Shown piece after piece: positions 1 to 10,195 of a DNA stretch of 64,000 nucleotides. A program made the position numbers and the translations under genes. Source of the stretch: CAZNGF01 sp964572855 (GTDB lineage: Bacteria; Bipolaricaulota; Bipolaricaulia; RBG-16-55-9; JAJCYT01); contig CAZNGF010000006.1 of assembly GCA_964572855.1 (NCBI GenBank), positions 1-64,000 on the forward strand, given 5' to 3'. Under the pieces are notes generated by a model. The model did no database searches. It was not told where the DNA came from and saw only the letters and a program-made list of their open reading frames with translations. Position 1 is the first letter of the stretch; each line of letters starts with the position of its first letter.

Positions 1-42
1 GTAGGGCCTGCTGCGCAGGCTGGCCTGCGCAGCAGGCCCTAC
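1..42. repeat. Perfect palindromic intergenic repeat (GTAGGG family)
   Basis: Positions 1-20 are the exact reverse complement of 23-42, with a 2-base loop (TG). The ends are GTAGGG and CCCTAC, shared with copies at 5509, 19716, 40105, 48949 and 55321. It lies just downstream of the acyl carrier protein stop, so its RNA hairpin could protect or terminate that transcript. It resembles REP-type extragenic palindromes. Confidence 0.85.
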
Positions 43-57
43 ACTGGCTTGATGTCG

Positions 58-303
58 CTAGCGCGCCCGCGCGCCCAGGTAGTCCAACAGGCCGCTCAAC
101 GAGCTCACCTGCGGGTAGTCGGCCTCGGGGATCTCGACCCCGAGGCGCTCGTTGAGGCCGATCACGACGTTGAGGAAGTCGAACGAGTCGATGTCCAGCG
201 CCTCCATGAGGTTGGCCTGCGGGGCCAGCTCAGACGGGTCGGCCTCGGGGGCGATGGTCCCCAGCACCTCGAAGATGGTTTGCTTGAGTTCCGCCTCGTT
301 CAT
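58..303 (-). CDS. Acyl carrier protein, last gene of the Acs/PDH operon
   Basis: An 81-residue acidic protein with the phosphopantetheine site in LDIDSFDFLN; Ser40 is the expected attachment residue. Its DSFD replaces the usual DSL of fatty-acid ACPs, which suggests a specialised carrier rather than the housekeeping AcpP. The ATG overlaps the E2 stop by 4 bp, so it is translationally coupled to the pyruvate dehydrogenase genes. Its role is inferred: it could accept acetyl or octanoyl groups, for example for lipoylation of the neighbouring E2. No fatty-acid genes lie nearby. Confidence 0.85.
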   Translation of the reverse strand: MNEAELKQTIFEVLGTIAPEADPSELAPQANLMEALDIDSFDFLNVVIGLNERLGVEIPEADYPQVSSLSGLLDYLGARAR

Positions 304-1577
304 AGTTGACTCGGCTCCTTTAAGCGGCGCTTGAGCGCCTCCAAAAACTGCGACCCGCGCGCCCCGTCGCTGGCCCGGTGGTCGGCGGCCAGCGTGGCGG
401 TGACGGCCCGGCGCGCGCCGATCAGGCCCTGCTCGACCCAGGGCCGCTCGCTGATTTTGCCGAAGCCCACCAGCGCCACCTGCGGCGGGTAGATCACGCC
501 ATAAACCTTCTCGGTGCCCAGGTCGCCCAGGCTGGTGAGCGTGACCGTGGCCTCGGTCAGCTCGGAACTACGCAGGCGGCCGGCGCGCGTGCGGGTGATC
601 AGGTCGCGCATCGCGCCCATGAGTTCGTCCAGGCTCAACTGGTCCGTGTGGTGGATGGCCGGGGCGATCAGCCCGCCCTGGCGCAGCGAGATCGCAAAGC
701 CCACGTGGATGGCCTCCTGCGGCTCGTGGCGTTCGTCGATCCAGAAGCCGTTCAAATCCGGCACCTCGGCCAGAGCCAGCGCGGTGGCCTTGAGCAGCAG
801 GGCCGCGGGCAGGATGCGGTCCTTGACCGCGCGCTGCGCGTTCTGCGCCTCGAGCCAGCGCAGCGTCTCGGTGAGGTCGATCTGCGCCTCCAGGTAGTAG
901 TGCGGGATGTCGCGGTTGGCCCGGCTCATGGCCGCCGCGATCGCCTGGCGCATGCGGGCCTGGAACGCGCCCGTGCCGCGCGCTGCGGCCTCTCCCTTCG
1001 GCGCCGCGCTCGGCGCTTGCGACGCCTCCGGCTCGGGCGGGGCGGCCGTCGCGCTTGTCCCCCTGGCTTTGGCGGCCCGCGCCACGTCGGCCCGCTGGAT
1101 GGCGCCGTGCGGGCCCGTGCCCTGCACGCTCTTCAGGTCCACGCCCAGCTCGCGCGCCAGCTTGCGCGCCGAGGGCGAGGCCTGCACGCGCCCGCCGCCG
1201 CTGCGGCGCTCGGGGGCGACCAGGGGCCGCTGGTCCGCCGGGTGCGGCGCCTCGCGCTCCTGGCCGTTGTGCGCTTTCACCGGTTGCGGTTCGGGGTTGG
1301 TTTTCGGCGGTGCTGGCGGCGCGGTTTTGGCCGGCTCGCCCGCGCCGCGAAACACGGCGATGGGCGTGCCCACCGGGATGCGCTCCTCGCCGGGCTCGAG
1401 CAGCAGCTGCTCGACCACGCCGTCCTCGAACACCTCGAGCTCGATCACGCCCTTGTCGGTCTCGATCTCGGCCAGCACGTCGCCGCGCTTGACCGCGTCC
1501 CCGGGTTTCACTTGCCAGGACACCAGCGCGGCGGCCTTCATGTCGGCGCCCAGGCTGGGCAGGAGGAACTCGCTCAT
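300..1577 (-). CDS. Dihydrolipoamide acyltransferase (E2) of a 2-oxoacid dehydrogenase
   Basis: The 425-residue E2 core transfers the acyl group from E1 to CoA. A single N-terminal lipoyl domain has the lipoylated lysine in ETDKGVIELE (Lys42). A Pro/Ala linker leads to a peripheral-subunit-binding domain (about 131-167) and then the catalytic domain, whose active-site signature is DHRASDG (His400, Asp404). The start at 1577 overlaps the E1 beta stop by 4 bp. A longer upstream reading exists but runs antisense-like through E1 beta and is not real. No dihydrolipoyl dehydrogenase (E3) follows; the next gene is an ACP, so E3 must be encoded elsewhere. Confidence 0.93.
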   Translation of the reverse strand: MSEFLLPSLGADMKAAALVSWQVKPGDAVKRGDVLAEIETDKGVIELEVFEDGVVEQLLLEPGEERIPVGTPIAVFRGAGEPAKTAPPAPPKTNPEPQPVKAHNGQEREAPHPADQRPLVAPERRSGGGRVQASPSARKLARELGVDLKSVQGTGPHGAIQRADVARAAKARGTSATAAPPEPEASQAPSAAPKGEAAARGTGAFQARMRQAIAAAMSRANRDIPHYYLEAQIDLTETLRWLEAQNAQRAVKDRILPAALLLKATALALAEVPDLNGFWIDERHEPQEAIHVGFAISLRQGGLIAPAIHHTDQLSLDELMGAMRDLITRTRAGRLRSSELTEATVTLTSLGDLGTEKVYGVIYPPQVALVGFGKISERPWVEQGLIGARRAVTATLAADHRASDGARGSQFLEALKRRLKEPSQL

Positions 1578-2572
1578 CCCATCACCCCCTTCACGGCCGC
1601 GACGATGCCCTCGGGCTGCGGGAGCGCGGCGTCCTCCAGGTGCTTGGCGTAGGGCATGGGCACTTCCATGCTGCAGACGCGCGCCACGGGCGCGTCCAGC
1701 TCGTAGAAGGCGCGCTCCTGAATGCGCGCGCTCACCTCGGCGGCCAGGCTGCACGTGCGCCAGCCCTCGTCCACGATCACGGCGCGGTGCGTCTTGGCGA
1801 TCGAGTTCAGGTAGGTCTCGTCGTCGAGCGGGCGCAGCGTGCGCAGGTCGATCACCTCGGCGTGGATCCCGTCCTCGGCCAGCGCCTGGGCGGCCTCGAG
1901 CGCCTTGAACAGGCAGGCCCCGTAGGCGATCACCGTCACGTCGCCCCCGGTGCGGTGCAGCCGGGCGCGCTCGATGTCGACCTCGACCCCGTTGGCGGGC
2001 AGGTCGCCCTCCATCGTGAACAGGATCGGGTTCTCGAAGATGATCACGGGGTCGGGGTCTTGAAGCGCGGGCCAGAGCATGCCGCGCGCGTCGGCGAGCG
2101 TGGCCGGGGCCAGCACGCGGAGGCCGGGGATGTGGGCGAAGTAGACCTCCAGGCTGTGCGAGTGCTGCGCGCCCAGCTGCTTGCCGGCGCCGGTGGCCAT
2201 GCGGATGACGACCGGCACGTTGAACTGCCCGCCCGACATGTGCAGCAGCGTGGCCGCGTTGTTCAGGATCTGGTCCAGCGCCAGTAGGCTGAAGTTGCAG
2301 GTCATGATCTCGACGATGGGCCGCATGCCGGCCAGCGCCGCGCCGATGCCGGCGCCCGTGAAGCCCGACTCGCTCATGGGCGTGTCGCGCACCCGCTCGG
2401 GCCCGAACTCGTCGATCAGCCCCTTGCTGACCGCGAAGCAGCCGCCGTAGTAGCCCACGTCCTCGCCCATCAAAAAGACGCGCTCGTCGCGCTGCAGCGC
2501 CTCGCGCAGCCCCGCGCGCAGCGCCTCGCGGTGGGTCAGATGCACGGTGTTGGCTTGGGCCTCGAGCGTCAT
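1574..2572 (-). CDS. pdhB: Pyruvate dehydrogenase E1 component, beta subunit
   Basis: This 332-residue protein is the expected length for the beta chain of a heterotetrameric (alpha2beta2) E1. It begins MTLEAQANTVHL, and the conserved GEDVGYYGG and MSESGFTGAGIGAAL segments line the TPP site at the subunit interface. It continues to the transketolase C-terminal domain (VIDLRTLRPLDDE, then VDEGWRTCS). The ATG overlaps the E1 alpha stop by 4 bp. The substrate is most likely pyruvate; acetoin or a branched 2-oxoacid cannot be excluded from sequence alone, but the acetyl-CoA synthetase at the head of the operon favours acetyl chemistry. Confidence 0.92.
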   Translation of the reverse strand: MTLEAQANTVHLTHREALRAGLREALQRDERVFLMGEDVGYYGGCFAVSKGLIDEFGPERVRDTPMSESGFTGAGIGAALAGMRPIVEIMTCNFSLLALDQILNNAATLLHMSGGQFNVPVVIRMATGAGKQLGAQHSHSLEVYFAHIPGLRVLAPATLADARGMLWPALQDPDPVIIFENPILFTMEGDLPANGVEVDIERARLHRTGGDVTVIAYGACLFKALEAAQALAEDGIHAEVIDLRTLRPLDDETYLNSIAKTHRAVIVDEGWRTCSLAAEVSARIQERAFYELDAPVARVCSMEVPMPYAKHLEDAALPQPEGIVAAVKGVMG

Positions 2573-3566
2573 CGGGTCCCCCCTTCGGAATGGACGAAGC
2601 GCGTCAGCTCCTCCAGCGGCTCCCAGCTGCCGGCCTCGGCGCCGGCCACGGCCTCCTCGACCTCGGCGGCCACCTCGCGCTCGATTTGTTCGACGTCCTC
2701 GTCGCTGAGCAGGTCTTGTTCCCGCAGCTGTCGGGCGAGCGTGGGGATGGGGTCGCGCCGCTTCCAGCGCTCGACCTCGTCCTTCTCGCGGTAGAGCTCG
2801 GCGTCGAACATGGAGTGCGCGCGGAAGCGATACGTCTTGCACTCCAGGAAGTAGGGGCCCTCCCCGGCGCGCACGCGTCCGGCCGCCTCCTGGGCCGCGG
2901 CCTCGACCGCCAGCACGTCCATCCCGTCGACGGAGACGGCGGGGATTGCGTAGGCGTCCGCCTTCTTGGCCAGCTTCGGCACGGCCTCGGACAGCTCGAG
3001 CGCCACGCCCATGGAGTACCTGTTGTTCTCGCACACGAACAGCACGGGCAGCTTCCAGACCGCGGCCAGGTTCATCGACTCGTGGAACTCGCCCTCCTGC
3101 ACGGCCCCGTCGCCGAAGAAGCAGCCCGTCACGCGCGCCCGCCCCTGCATCGCGTCGCCCAGGGCCAGCCCCACGGCCAGCGGGATGCCGCCGCCCACGA
3201 TGGCGTTGCCGCCGTAGAAGCGGGTTTCAGCGTCGAACAGGTGCATCGAGCCGCCGCGGCCGCGGCAGCAGCCCTCGAGCTTGCCGTACATCTCGGCCAT
3301 GGCCGACTTCATGCTCATGCCGCGCGCCAGCGCCTGGCCGTGCTCGCGGTAGGTGGCCACCACGGCGTCCTCGGGCGTCAGGGCGGCCATCACGCCCACA
3401 GCCACGGCCTCCTCGCCGTTGTAGAGGTGCAGGAAGCCGCGGATCTTCTGCATCCCGTAGAGCTGGGCGCACCTCTCCTCGAAGCGGCGGATGCGCGTCA
3501 TCTCGCGCAGCAGGTGCAGCCCGTGGTCGCGCTCCAGCTCGGGGGGCTTGGCTCGGGTCTTGGTGC

Positions 3567-3570
<4 letters not shown>
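2569..3570 (-). CDS. pdhA: Pyruvate dehydrogenase E1 component, alpha subunit
   Basis: A 333-residue TPP-binding alpha subunit that decarboxylates the 2-oxoacid. The TPP/Mg motif is GDGAVQEGEF (GDG at 153-155) ending at ENN (182-183). YREHGQALARG and CCRGRGGSMHLF are typical of PdhA, the latter belonging to the loop region that organises the active site. The start at 3570 overlaps the acetyl-CoA synthetase stop by 4 bp, and its own stop overlaps pdhB by 4 bp. The alpha/beta split with a single-lipoyl E2 is the Gram-positive/mitochondrial style of complex. Confidence 0.94.
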
Positions 3571-5327
<1,757 letters not shown>

Positions 5328-5508
5328 GCTGCCTCCTTGTGCTTTACAACCCCCTCCTCGGTGGCGGCGCAGGGGCGCCACTTTTCCCCTCCAGGGGACT
5401 TGAAAAAGCGCACGGGGACAATGATTGCGGTCAAGCAATTCCCTGTGCGCCGTCAGCGAAGGGCCGTGCACGGAGGCAGGTTGGGAACGCGCACGGATCA
5501 GTCAAAAT

Positions 5509-5555
5509 GCAGGGCCCGCTGCACGGGCCTCGTTGGCCTGCCCAGCCGGCCCTAC
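5509..5555. repeat. Imperfect GTAGGG-family palindrome
   Basis: Arms CAGGGCCCGCTGCACGGGCC and GGCCTGCCCAGCCGGCCCTA form an imperfect hairpin between the divergently transcribed acsA and recG genes. The 276-base gap 5328-5603 holds this repeat and no gene that I can support. Confidence 0.6.
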
Positions 5556-5603
5556 TTTACGTCGTTGTCTGCACAACGCTGGCCCGAAAGCTAAGATGAG
5601 CCC

Positions 5604-7973
5604 ATGAGCGAGGGACGGGAGTGGCTCGGCCGGCTGGGCAAGGTGCTCAAGCTGGAGGCGCAACAGGGGTACGAGGACCGCGCCGTGTTCGGCGGGCTGG
5701 AAGGGTTCGTCGATCACGTCGCGGCGAACCTGGAGGCGCCGCTGGCCGAGGCGCTGCGCCGGCACGCGCGGGGGTACGCCGACAAGGACCATCCCGAGCG
5801 GATGCACGCGGTTCGGGAGTTGGCCGACGCGTTGCGCGATCCGAAAGTCGGTGTTGAAACGGAGATTGCGGAAAACAAAGAGGGGGAAGGGAAGAAGGAG
5901 AAGGCGACAGGACGCGAAGCGACCTCGGACGCGAGTCCGCCCCCGCTGGACGCCCCCGTGCGCTACGCCAAGGGCGTGGGGACGCGGCGCGAATCGGCGC
6001 TCAACAAGCTCGGGATCGCGACGATCGAGGACCTGCTGGTGTATTTCCCGCGCCGCATTTCCGACCGCAGCGTCGTCAAAAGAATCGCCCAGCTCAAGGC
6101 GGGGGAGCGGGCCACCGTGCGCGGCACGGTGCGCGCCGTGGACGCGGTCAAGACGCGCGGCAAGCTCGAGCTGACCAAGGTCGCGCTGCAGGACGGCGGC
6201 GCCGTCATGTACGCGGTCTGGTTTAACCAGCCCTGGCTCAAGGGCCAGATCAAGCCGGGGCAACCAATCGCGCTCTACGGCGAGGCGACGCGCGACTACG
6301 GCCAGGTCCAGATGAACAACCCCATTTGGGAGCCCGCCGACCAGACGCTGTTTACGGGCCGGCTCGTGCCCGTCTACCCGGCCACCAAGGGCATCAACCA
6401 GGCCGCGCTCATCCGCCTCATCCGCGACAACGCCGCCCGCTACCGCGACGAGATCACGGAGATCCTGCCCGCAGACGTGCGCGAGCGCGCGGGGCTCGTG
6501 CCGCGCGCCGAGGCGATCCACCACGTCCACTTTCCGCCCTCCGAAGCCGAGTTCGAACGCGCCCGCGCGGCGCTGGCCTTCGAGGAGCTGTTCTTGTTCC
6601 AGCTCGGCGTCGCGCTGCACAAGTCGGCGACCGAGGCGCGCCCGGGCCGCGCGCTGGCCGTGGACGAGTCGGCGCTGGACGACTTCACCGCCGCGCTCCC
6701 CTTCAAGCTCACGGGCGCCCAGCGCCACGCGATTGCGGAAATCCGGGCCGACATGGCCGCCCCGCACCCCATGAACCGCCTGCTCCAGGGCGACGTGGGC
6801 GCGGGCAAGACGGCCGTGGCCGCCGCGGCCTGTTTCGTGGCGATCCGGGCGGGGGCCCAGGCGGTCATGATGGCCCCGACGGAGATCCTGGCCCAGCAGC
6901 ACGGGGTCGGCTTGACGGCGCTGCTGGAGCCGCTGGGCGTGCGCTGCGGATTGCTGATCGGGAGCATGAAGGAGGGCGAAAAGACCGAGGTGCGCCGGCT
7001 GGCCGCGCTGGGCGAGCTCGATTTGCTCATCGGGACGCACGCGCTGCTGGAGGACGAGGTCGCCTTTAATGATCTCGGCTTGGCCGTCATCGACGAGCAG
7101 CACCGCTTCGGCGTGATCCAGCGCGCCAAGCTCGAGGGCAAGGGCGCGGGCGTCGACGTGCTGGTGATGAGCGCGACCCCGATCCCGCGCACGGTCACGC
7201 TCACGCTCTATGGCCAGTTCGACGTCTCGATCCTGGACCAGCTCCCGTTCGAAAAGCGCATCAAGACCTACTGGATCGACGAGGGCAAACGCGAGGAGGT
7301 CTACGGGCTGGTGGCCGACAAGGTGCGCGCCGGCGTGCAGGCCTACGTGGTCTACCCGCTGGTCGAGGAGTCGGAGACTTCCGACCTGCGCGCCGCCACC
7401 CAGATGAAGGAGGAACTGGCCGGCACGCACTTCCGCGACTTTTCCGTGGGTCTGCTGCACGGGCGCATGAAGGAGGCCGAAAAGCGCGCGGTTATGGACG
7501 CGCTGCGCGCCAAGCAGATCCAGGTGCTGGTGAGCACGACCGTGGTCGAGGTCGGCATCGACGTGCCGGACGCCTCGGTGATGGTGATCGAGCACGCCGA
7601 GCGCTTCGGCCTGAGCCAGCTGCACCAGCTGCGGGGCCGCATCGGCCGGGCGGGCCAGGAGTCGGTCTGCTTCGCGATCGCCACCCCCAAAAGCGACGAG
7701 GGCCGCGCCCGGCTGCGCGTGTTCCAGGAGCACCTGGACGGCTTCAAAATCGCCGAGGCCGATCTGGAGATCCGCGGCCCCGGCGAGCTGCTGGGCCTGG
7801 CCCAGCACGGCCTGGACACGACCTTCCGCGCCGCCGACCTGATCCGCGACCTCAAGCTCATGCAGCGCGCGCGCTCCGAGGCCGCGCTCCACCTCAAGCA
7901 AAACCCCGACACGCCGCTGATCGAGGCGTTCAAGCACCGCTTCGGCGACCAGTTCGAGTGGGCGCGCTTCTGA
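5604..7973 (+). CDS. recG: ATP-dependent DNA helicase RecG
   Basis: This 789-residue branched-DNA translocase rewinds stalled forks and processes Holliday junctions. The Walker A motif is GDVGAGKT (about residue 396), motif II is DEQHRFG (about 498), and the C-terminal half carries STTVVEVGIDVP and QLRGRIGRAGQ. The wedge/OB domain precedes the helicase core. A 100-residue N-terminal extension (from MSEGREWLGRLGK) is joined by a charged linker rich in Lys/Glu. It is longer than E. coli RecG (693) because of that extension, a form I associate with Chloroflexota-like RecG (from memory). It is transcribed alone, away from acsA. Confidence 0.95.
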   Translation: MSEGREWLGRLGKVLKLEAQQGYEDRAVFGGLEGFVDHVAANLEAPLAEALRRHARGYADKDHPERMHAVRELADALRDPKVGVETEIAENKEGEGKKEKATGREATSDASPPPLDAPVRYAKGVGTRRESALNKLGIATIEDLLVYFPRRISDRSVVKRIAQLKAGERATVRGTVRAVDAVKTRGKLELTKVALQDGGAVMYAVWFNQPWLKGQIKPGQPIALYGEATRDYGQVQMNNPIWEPADQTLFTGRLVPVYPATKGINQAALIRLIRDNAARYRDEITEILPADVRERAGLVPRAEAIHHVHFPPSEAEFERARAALAFEELFLFQLGVALHKSATEARPGRALAVDESALDDFTAALPFKLTGAQRHAIAEIRADMAAPHPMNRLLQGDVGAGKTAVAAAACFVAIRAGAQAVMMAPTEILAQQHGVGLTALLEPLGVRCGLLIGSMKEGEKTEVRRLAALGELDLLIGTHALLEDEVAFNDLGLAVIDEQHRFGVIQRAKLEGKGAGVDVLVMSATPIPRTVTLTLYGQFDVSILDQLPFEKRIKTYWIDEGKREEVYGLVADKVRAGVQAYVVYPLVEESETSDLRAATQMKEELAGTHFRDFSVGLLHGRMKEAEKRAVMDALRAKQIQVLVSTTVVEVGIDVPDASVMVIEHAERFGLSQLHQLRGRIGRAGQESVCFAIATPKSDEGRARLRVFQEHLDGFKIAEADLEIRGPGELLGLAQHGLDTTFRAADLIRDLKLMQRARSEAALHLKQNPDTPLIEAFKHRFGDQFEWARF

Positions 7974-8011
7974 AATCACGAACGCTTGTTTTGTAGCAAC
8001 GGTATTGCGTG

Positions 8012-8133
8012 TCAAGTGTTGGCGAGCTGAGGTTGCCAAGGAGTTCCATGTCGGAGCATGGCATTCAGGATGACCAGCAGTTTGCGCATACAAGCCACCA
8101 GCGCCACCTTGGGCGCTTTGCCTCTGGCACGCA
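8012..8133 (-). mobile_element. IS110-family transposase fragment (C-terminus only)
   Basis: The minus strand reads RARGKAPKVALVACMRKLL and then VILNAMLRHGTPW, ending at a TGA at 8012-8014. This is the characteristic end of IS110-type transposases (the helical KVALVACMRKLLVILNAML region). Only about 40 codons remain, and the frame is open directly into the IS256 remnant upstream, so the element is dead. Confidence 0.75.
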
Positions 8134-8306
8134 AGGGAAACGTCCTTCAAACTCAATGGCCAAGCGATTGAGCGCTTGCTTCCAGTGCACGATGGGCCGA
8201 GTCCACTTCTGGGACGTCTGCTGAATCGCCAAATACACCACCTTGAGCGCCGAGGCGTCGTGCGGGAAAATCTTGTGATGGCGAATCACTTTGCGGATCA
8301 CGCTGT
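8134..8306 (-). mobile_element. IS256-family transposase fragment (C-terminus only)
   Basis: The minus strand reads NSVIRKVIRHHKIFPHD, then ALKVVYLAIQQTSQKWTRPI, then HWKQALNRLAIEFEGRFP. This matches the C-terminal end of IS256/Mutator-type transposases. Upstream of the NSVIRK segment (above 8306) the frame continues as FWAYWDVVRASFP, which does not look like IS256, so there is a junction near 8306. The other end abuts the IS110 remnant near 8133. It is a non-functional chimera of two IS ends. Confidence 0.75.
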
Positions 8307-8385
8307 TGGGAAAGGAAGCCCGCACCACGTCCCAGTAAGCCCAAAAACTCCCTTCTTCGCGTTTCCTTACTCATCAATACCTCCT

Positions 8386-8970
8386 TTAGAATCCGTATAC
8401 GAAGATAGGGAACATTCCAGATGAAAACAGCGAACCAAATGAACTTGGATACAGTAAATTCACCGCTATTGACACCCATGCAGGAGCATTTAGGGTCTGT
8501 AAATCGTGCGCAAACCCATTTGACTCGCTCAGCATTAACCCTCCTGCATTACCAATCCAGGCAAACATCGCAGTCCCTAATGCAGGAACCGCCAAATCTC
8601 TAGCGACTAACGTCTTATCGATGCTCAGGGTGTGAAGAACGACAGCTAGTGTAGTTGCTATTGTAGAGCAGAAGGCATACTTGTTTTTGAATGCTTTTAA
8701 CTCTGTCGAGAATGGGGATTCATGCCAAAGATTTGGGTTCTCAAGCAGTTTTTCCCACGTGGAGATTTCCGGGTTCGTGGAAGGCACAGTTGCACATGCA
8801 AGGCCGCCGAATATGCTGCTTAAGATACCCCATTCGATGCGCTCTGTGAAAGCTTGGAGAGTTCTTGGGTCGGTAGATACCTCGGACTCTGCCTTCACTA
8901 ACGCGTAGTTTACAGTTAAGATTAGTAACAAGCAGATCCCGACAATTTTGCAAATCCCTTTGCTCCTCAA
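8386..8970 (-). CDS. Hypothetical membrane protein, AT-rich, unlike neighbours
   Basis: A 194-residue protein starting at a TTG with AAGGAG six bases upstream; the nearby ATG at 8975 stops after two codons. It has an N-terminal hydrophobic segment (IVGICLLLILTVNYALVKA) and further apolar stretches (IATTLAVVLHTL, ALGTAMFAWIGNAGGLM, WVSIAVNLLYPSSFGSLF), suggesting three or four membrane passes. Base composition is far more AT-rich than the flanking genes, pointing to recent transfer. I recognise no family. It lies between IS remnants, so it may be passenger cargo. Confidence 0.55.
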   Translation of the reverse strand: MRSKGICKIVGICLLLILTVNYALVKAESEVSTDPRTLQAFTERIEWGILSSIFGGLACATVPSTNPEISTWEKLLENPNLWHESPFSTELKAFKNKYAFCSTIATTLAVVLHTLSIDKTLVARDLAVPALGTAMFAWIGNAGGLMLSESNGFAHDLQTLNAPAWVSIAVNLLYPSSFGSLFSSGMFPIFVYGF

Positions 8971-8997
8971 GCCATTCTCCTTCTGCCAGTTCGAGAA

Positions 8998-9228
8998 TTA
9001 GCAGGTGACGATTGCAGCACCGCAACTTGCAGCACTTACCCAAAAATAGAGTGCGTTTCCTGAGTATTGTGTGAATGTAGCTCCCATAATCATCATCCCT
9101 AAGCAATAAAAAGCTGCTGCTTTACAACCTTCTAGGCCTTCTTCCTCTTCAGAACCCATAAACGCGTTCTTAACCAAAGTTTCATTCTTGAACAGCCTCT
9201 CCTGCTCCTCCCGGCTCAACTGGACCAC
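8998..9228 (-). CDS. Small AT-rich membrane ORF with an IS630-like N-terminus
   Basis: A 76-residue ORF with a GTG start. Reading upstream in frame, it is preceded by ATA CCC AAG AAG AAG TAC behind GGAGGAGAA, so the frame reads (I)PKKKYVVQLSREEQERLF. That resembles the first helix of IS630-family transposases, with the presumed ATG changed to ATA (positions 9244-9246). The rest (MGSEEEEGLEGCKAAAF, then two hydrophobic segments) is not transposase. It may be a fusion of an IS630 start with unrelated AT-rich DNA. Whether it is expressed is uncertain. Confidence 0.35.
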   Translation of the reverse strand: MVQLSREEQERLFKNETLVKNAFMGSEEEEGLEGCKAAAFYCLGMMIMGATFTQYSGNALYFWVSAASCGAAIVTC

Positions 9229-9394
9229 GTACTTCTTCTTGGGTATTTCTCCTCCCTGGTTTGGTGGCTCTCTAGAGAGCTTATCCCCTTTTATCTCCGT
9301 GGTCCAGTACTAGACTCTCAGCTCCAGATCCATCTCAATTGAGGCCGTTGTTGTAGAAGGACGATTGCTACGTTCTGTACGCGCAGGTTGTTAT

Positions 9395-9717
9395 TCAGAA
9401 GGGAACCACGGGAAGGATTACGGTTACACTCCGATGACCTACCTGAATCAGACCGCGCTTTTGGGGCACGCCGAACTCTCGCACGACCGTTCCCCGCTGA
9501 TCCCGGCCATGTTGGCCAGATCCTGCGCGGGCATGGGATCGCGACCTCGTCATCGTTGGCCGAGCACACCTCGGATAGCTCCACAAAGCCAGTATAAGGC
9601 GCTGTCGTGCGTCGCAAGAGGTTAGCATGCCGACCCGTTGTTGCAGCTCCTGGATAAATGCGGAGTGGTGTTGCAGTTGGAACCGCCATCGGTCGGCTGC
9701 CTGAGCGAGCCAATCCC
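9395..9717 (-). pseudogene. Crp/Fnr-family regulator, C-terminal remnant with frameshifts
   Basis: Read on the minus strand from 9717, one frame gives LAQAADRWRFQLQHHSAFIQ, then ELQQRVGM and DARQRLILALW, typical of the dimerisation helix. A second frame gives ELSEVCSANDDEVAIP. A third gives the helix-turn-helix MPAQDLANMAGISGE. The first frame resumes with TVVREFGVPQKRGLIQVGHR and ends at TGA 9395. These segments align in order with the winged-helix end of Crp/Fnr proteins, so at least three frameshifts separate them. A stop near 9720 closes the upstream side; the cNMP-binding domain is absent. Confidence 0.7.
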
Positions 9718-9749
9718 GTTAATCCGGCAACGAGACGAAGGGAGGAACT

Positions 9750-10195
9750 ATGCACAAAACCTTCTTGGCCGTCACCGTCACGACGTTGGCCCTGCTGCTT
9801 GGCTTGAGCGCGCTGTGCTTTGCCCAGCCCGGCCGCCGTGCGCCGGATGCCGACCAGTTGAAGAGCCAGATGCTGATCGCGTTCAACCGCGCCGAGCTGA
9901 GCCTGTAACAACTGCAATCGCTGCAGGCCATGACCGAGACGCCCATCGCCGCGCGCGACGCGGTGACGGCGGCCCACAATGCGCTACAGGAGTTCCTTGT
10001 GAACTGGACGGGCACCGCAGAGGAATTCGAGACGGCCTTCGAGGCCGAGCGCGCCAAAGTCCAGGAAACCATCGACGCGCTGCACGACCTGCAGGTACAG
10101 AACGCCGAGGCTGTGAAGGACATGCTCAGCGGTACCAAGCGCTTGCGTTCGCCCTGCGCCCCTACCACGGGATCGCCATGGTTCTTCCCGAGCCC
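9750..10195 (+). pseudogene. Secreted Spy/CpxP-like helical protein, broken
   Basis: GGAGGAAC precedes an ATG at 9750 and a clear signal peptide (LAVTVTTLALLLGLSALCFA). After 52 codons an in-frame TAA (9906-9908) interrupts AELSL*QLQSLQAM; a GAA there would restore LSLEQLQ, like the LTxxQ motif of Spy-type proteins. The frame then continues with a long helical stretch (EEFETAFEAERAKVQETIDA). Near 10125 a frameshift is needed to reach AQRYQALAFALRPYHG. The 3' end merges into the neighbouring minus-strand gene with no proper stop. Stop, frameshift and lost end all mark a pseudogene. Confidence 0.65.

Noticed and set aside
1578..3034. Extensions of E2 (to 1754) and E1 beta (to 3034) beyond their chosen starts.
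   Set aside because: They read the out-of-frame reverse of the upstream gene. The 4-bp overlaps and family lengths fix the starts at 1577 and 2572.
5400..5470. A riboswitch or attenuator before acsA.
   Set aside because: The GCACGGGGA ... CCCTGTGC pairing is bulged and matches no family I know.
5502..8156. An 884-codon minus-strand open frame opposite recG.
   Set aside because: It runs through the reverse of a well-supported recG, is rich in His/Arg/Gln/Leu as antisense GC-rich frames are, and has no domain or ribosome site.
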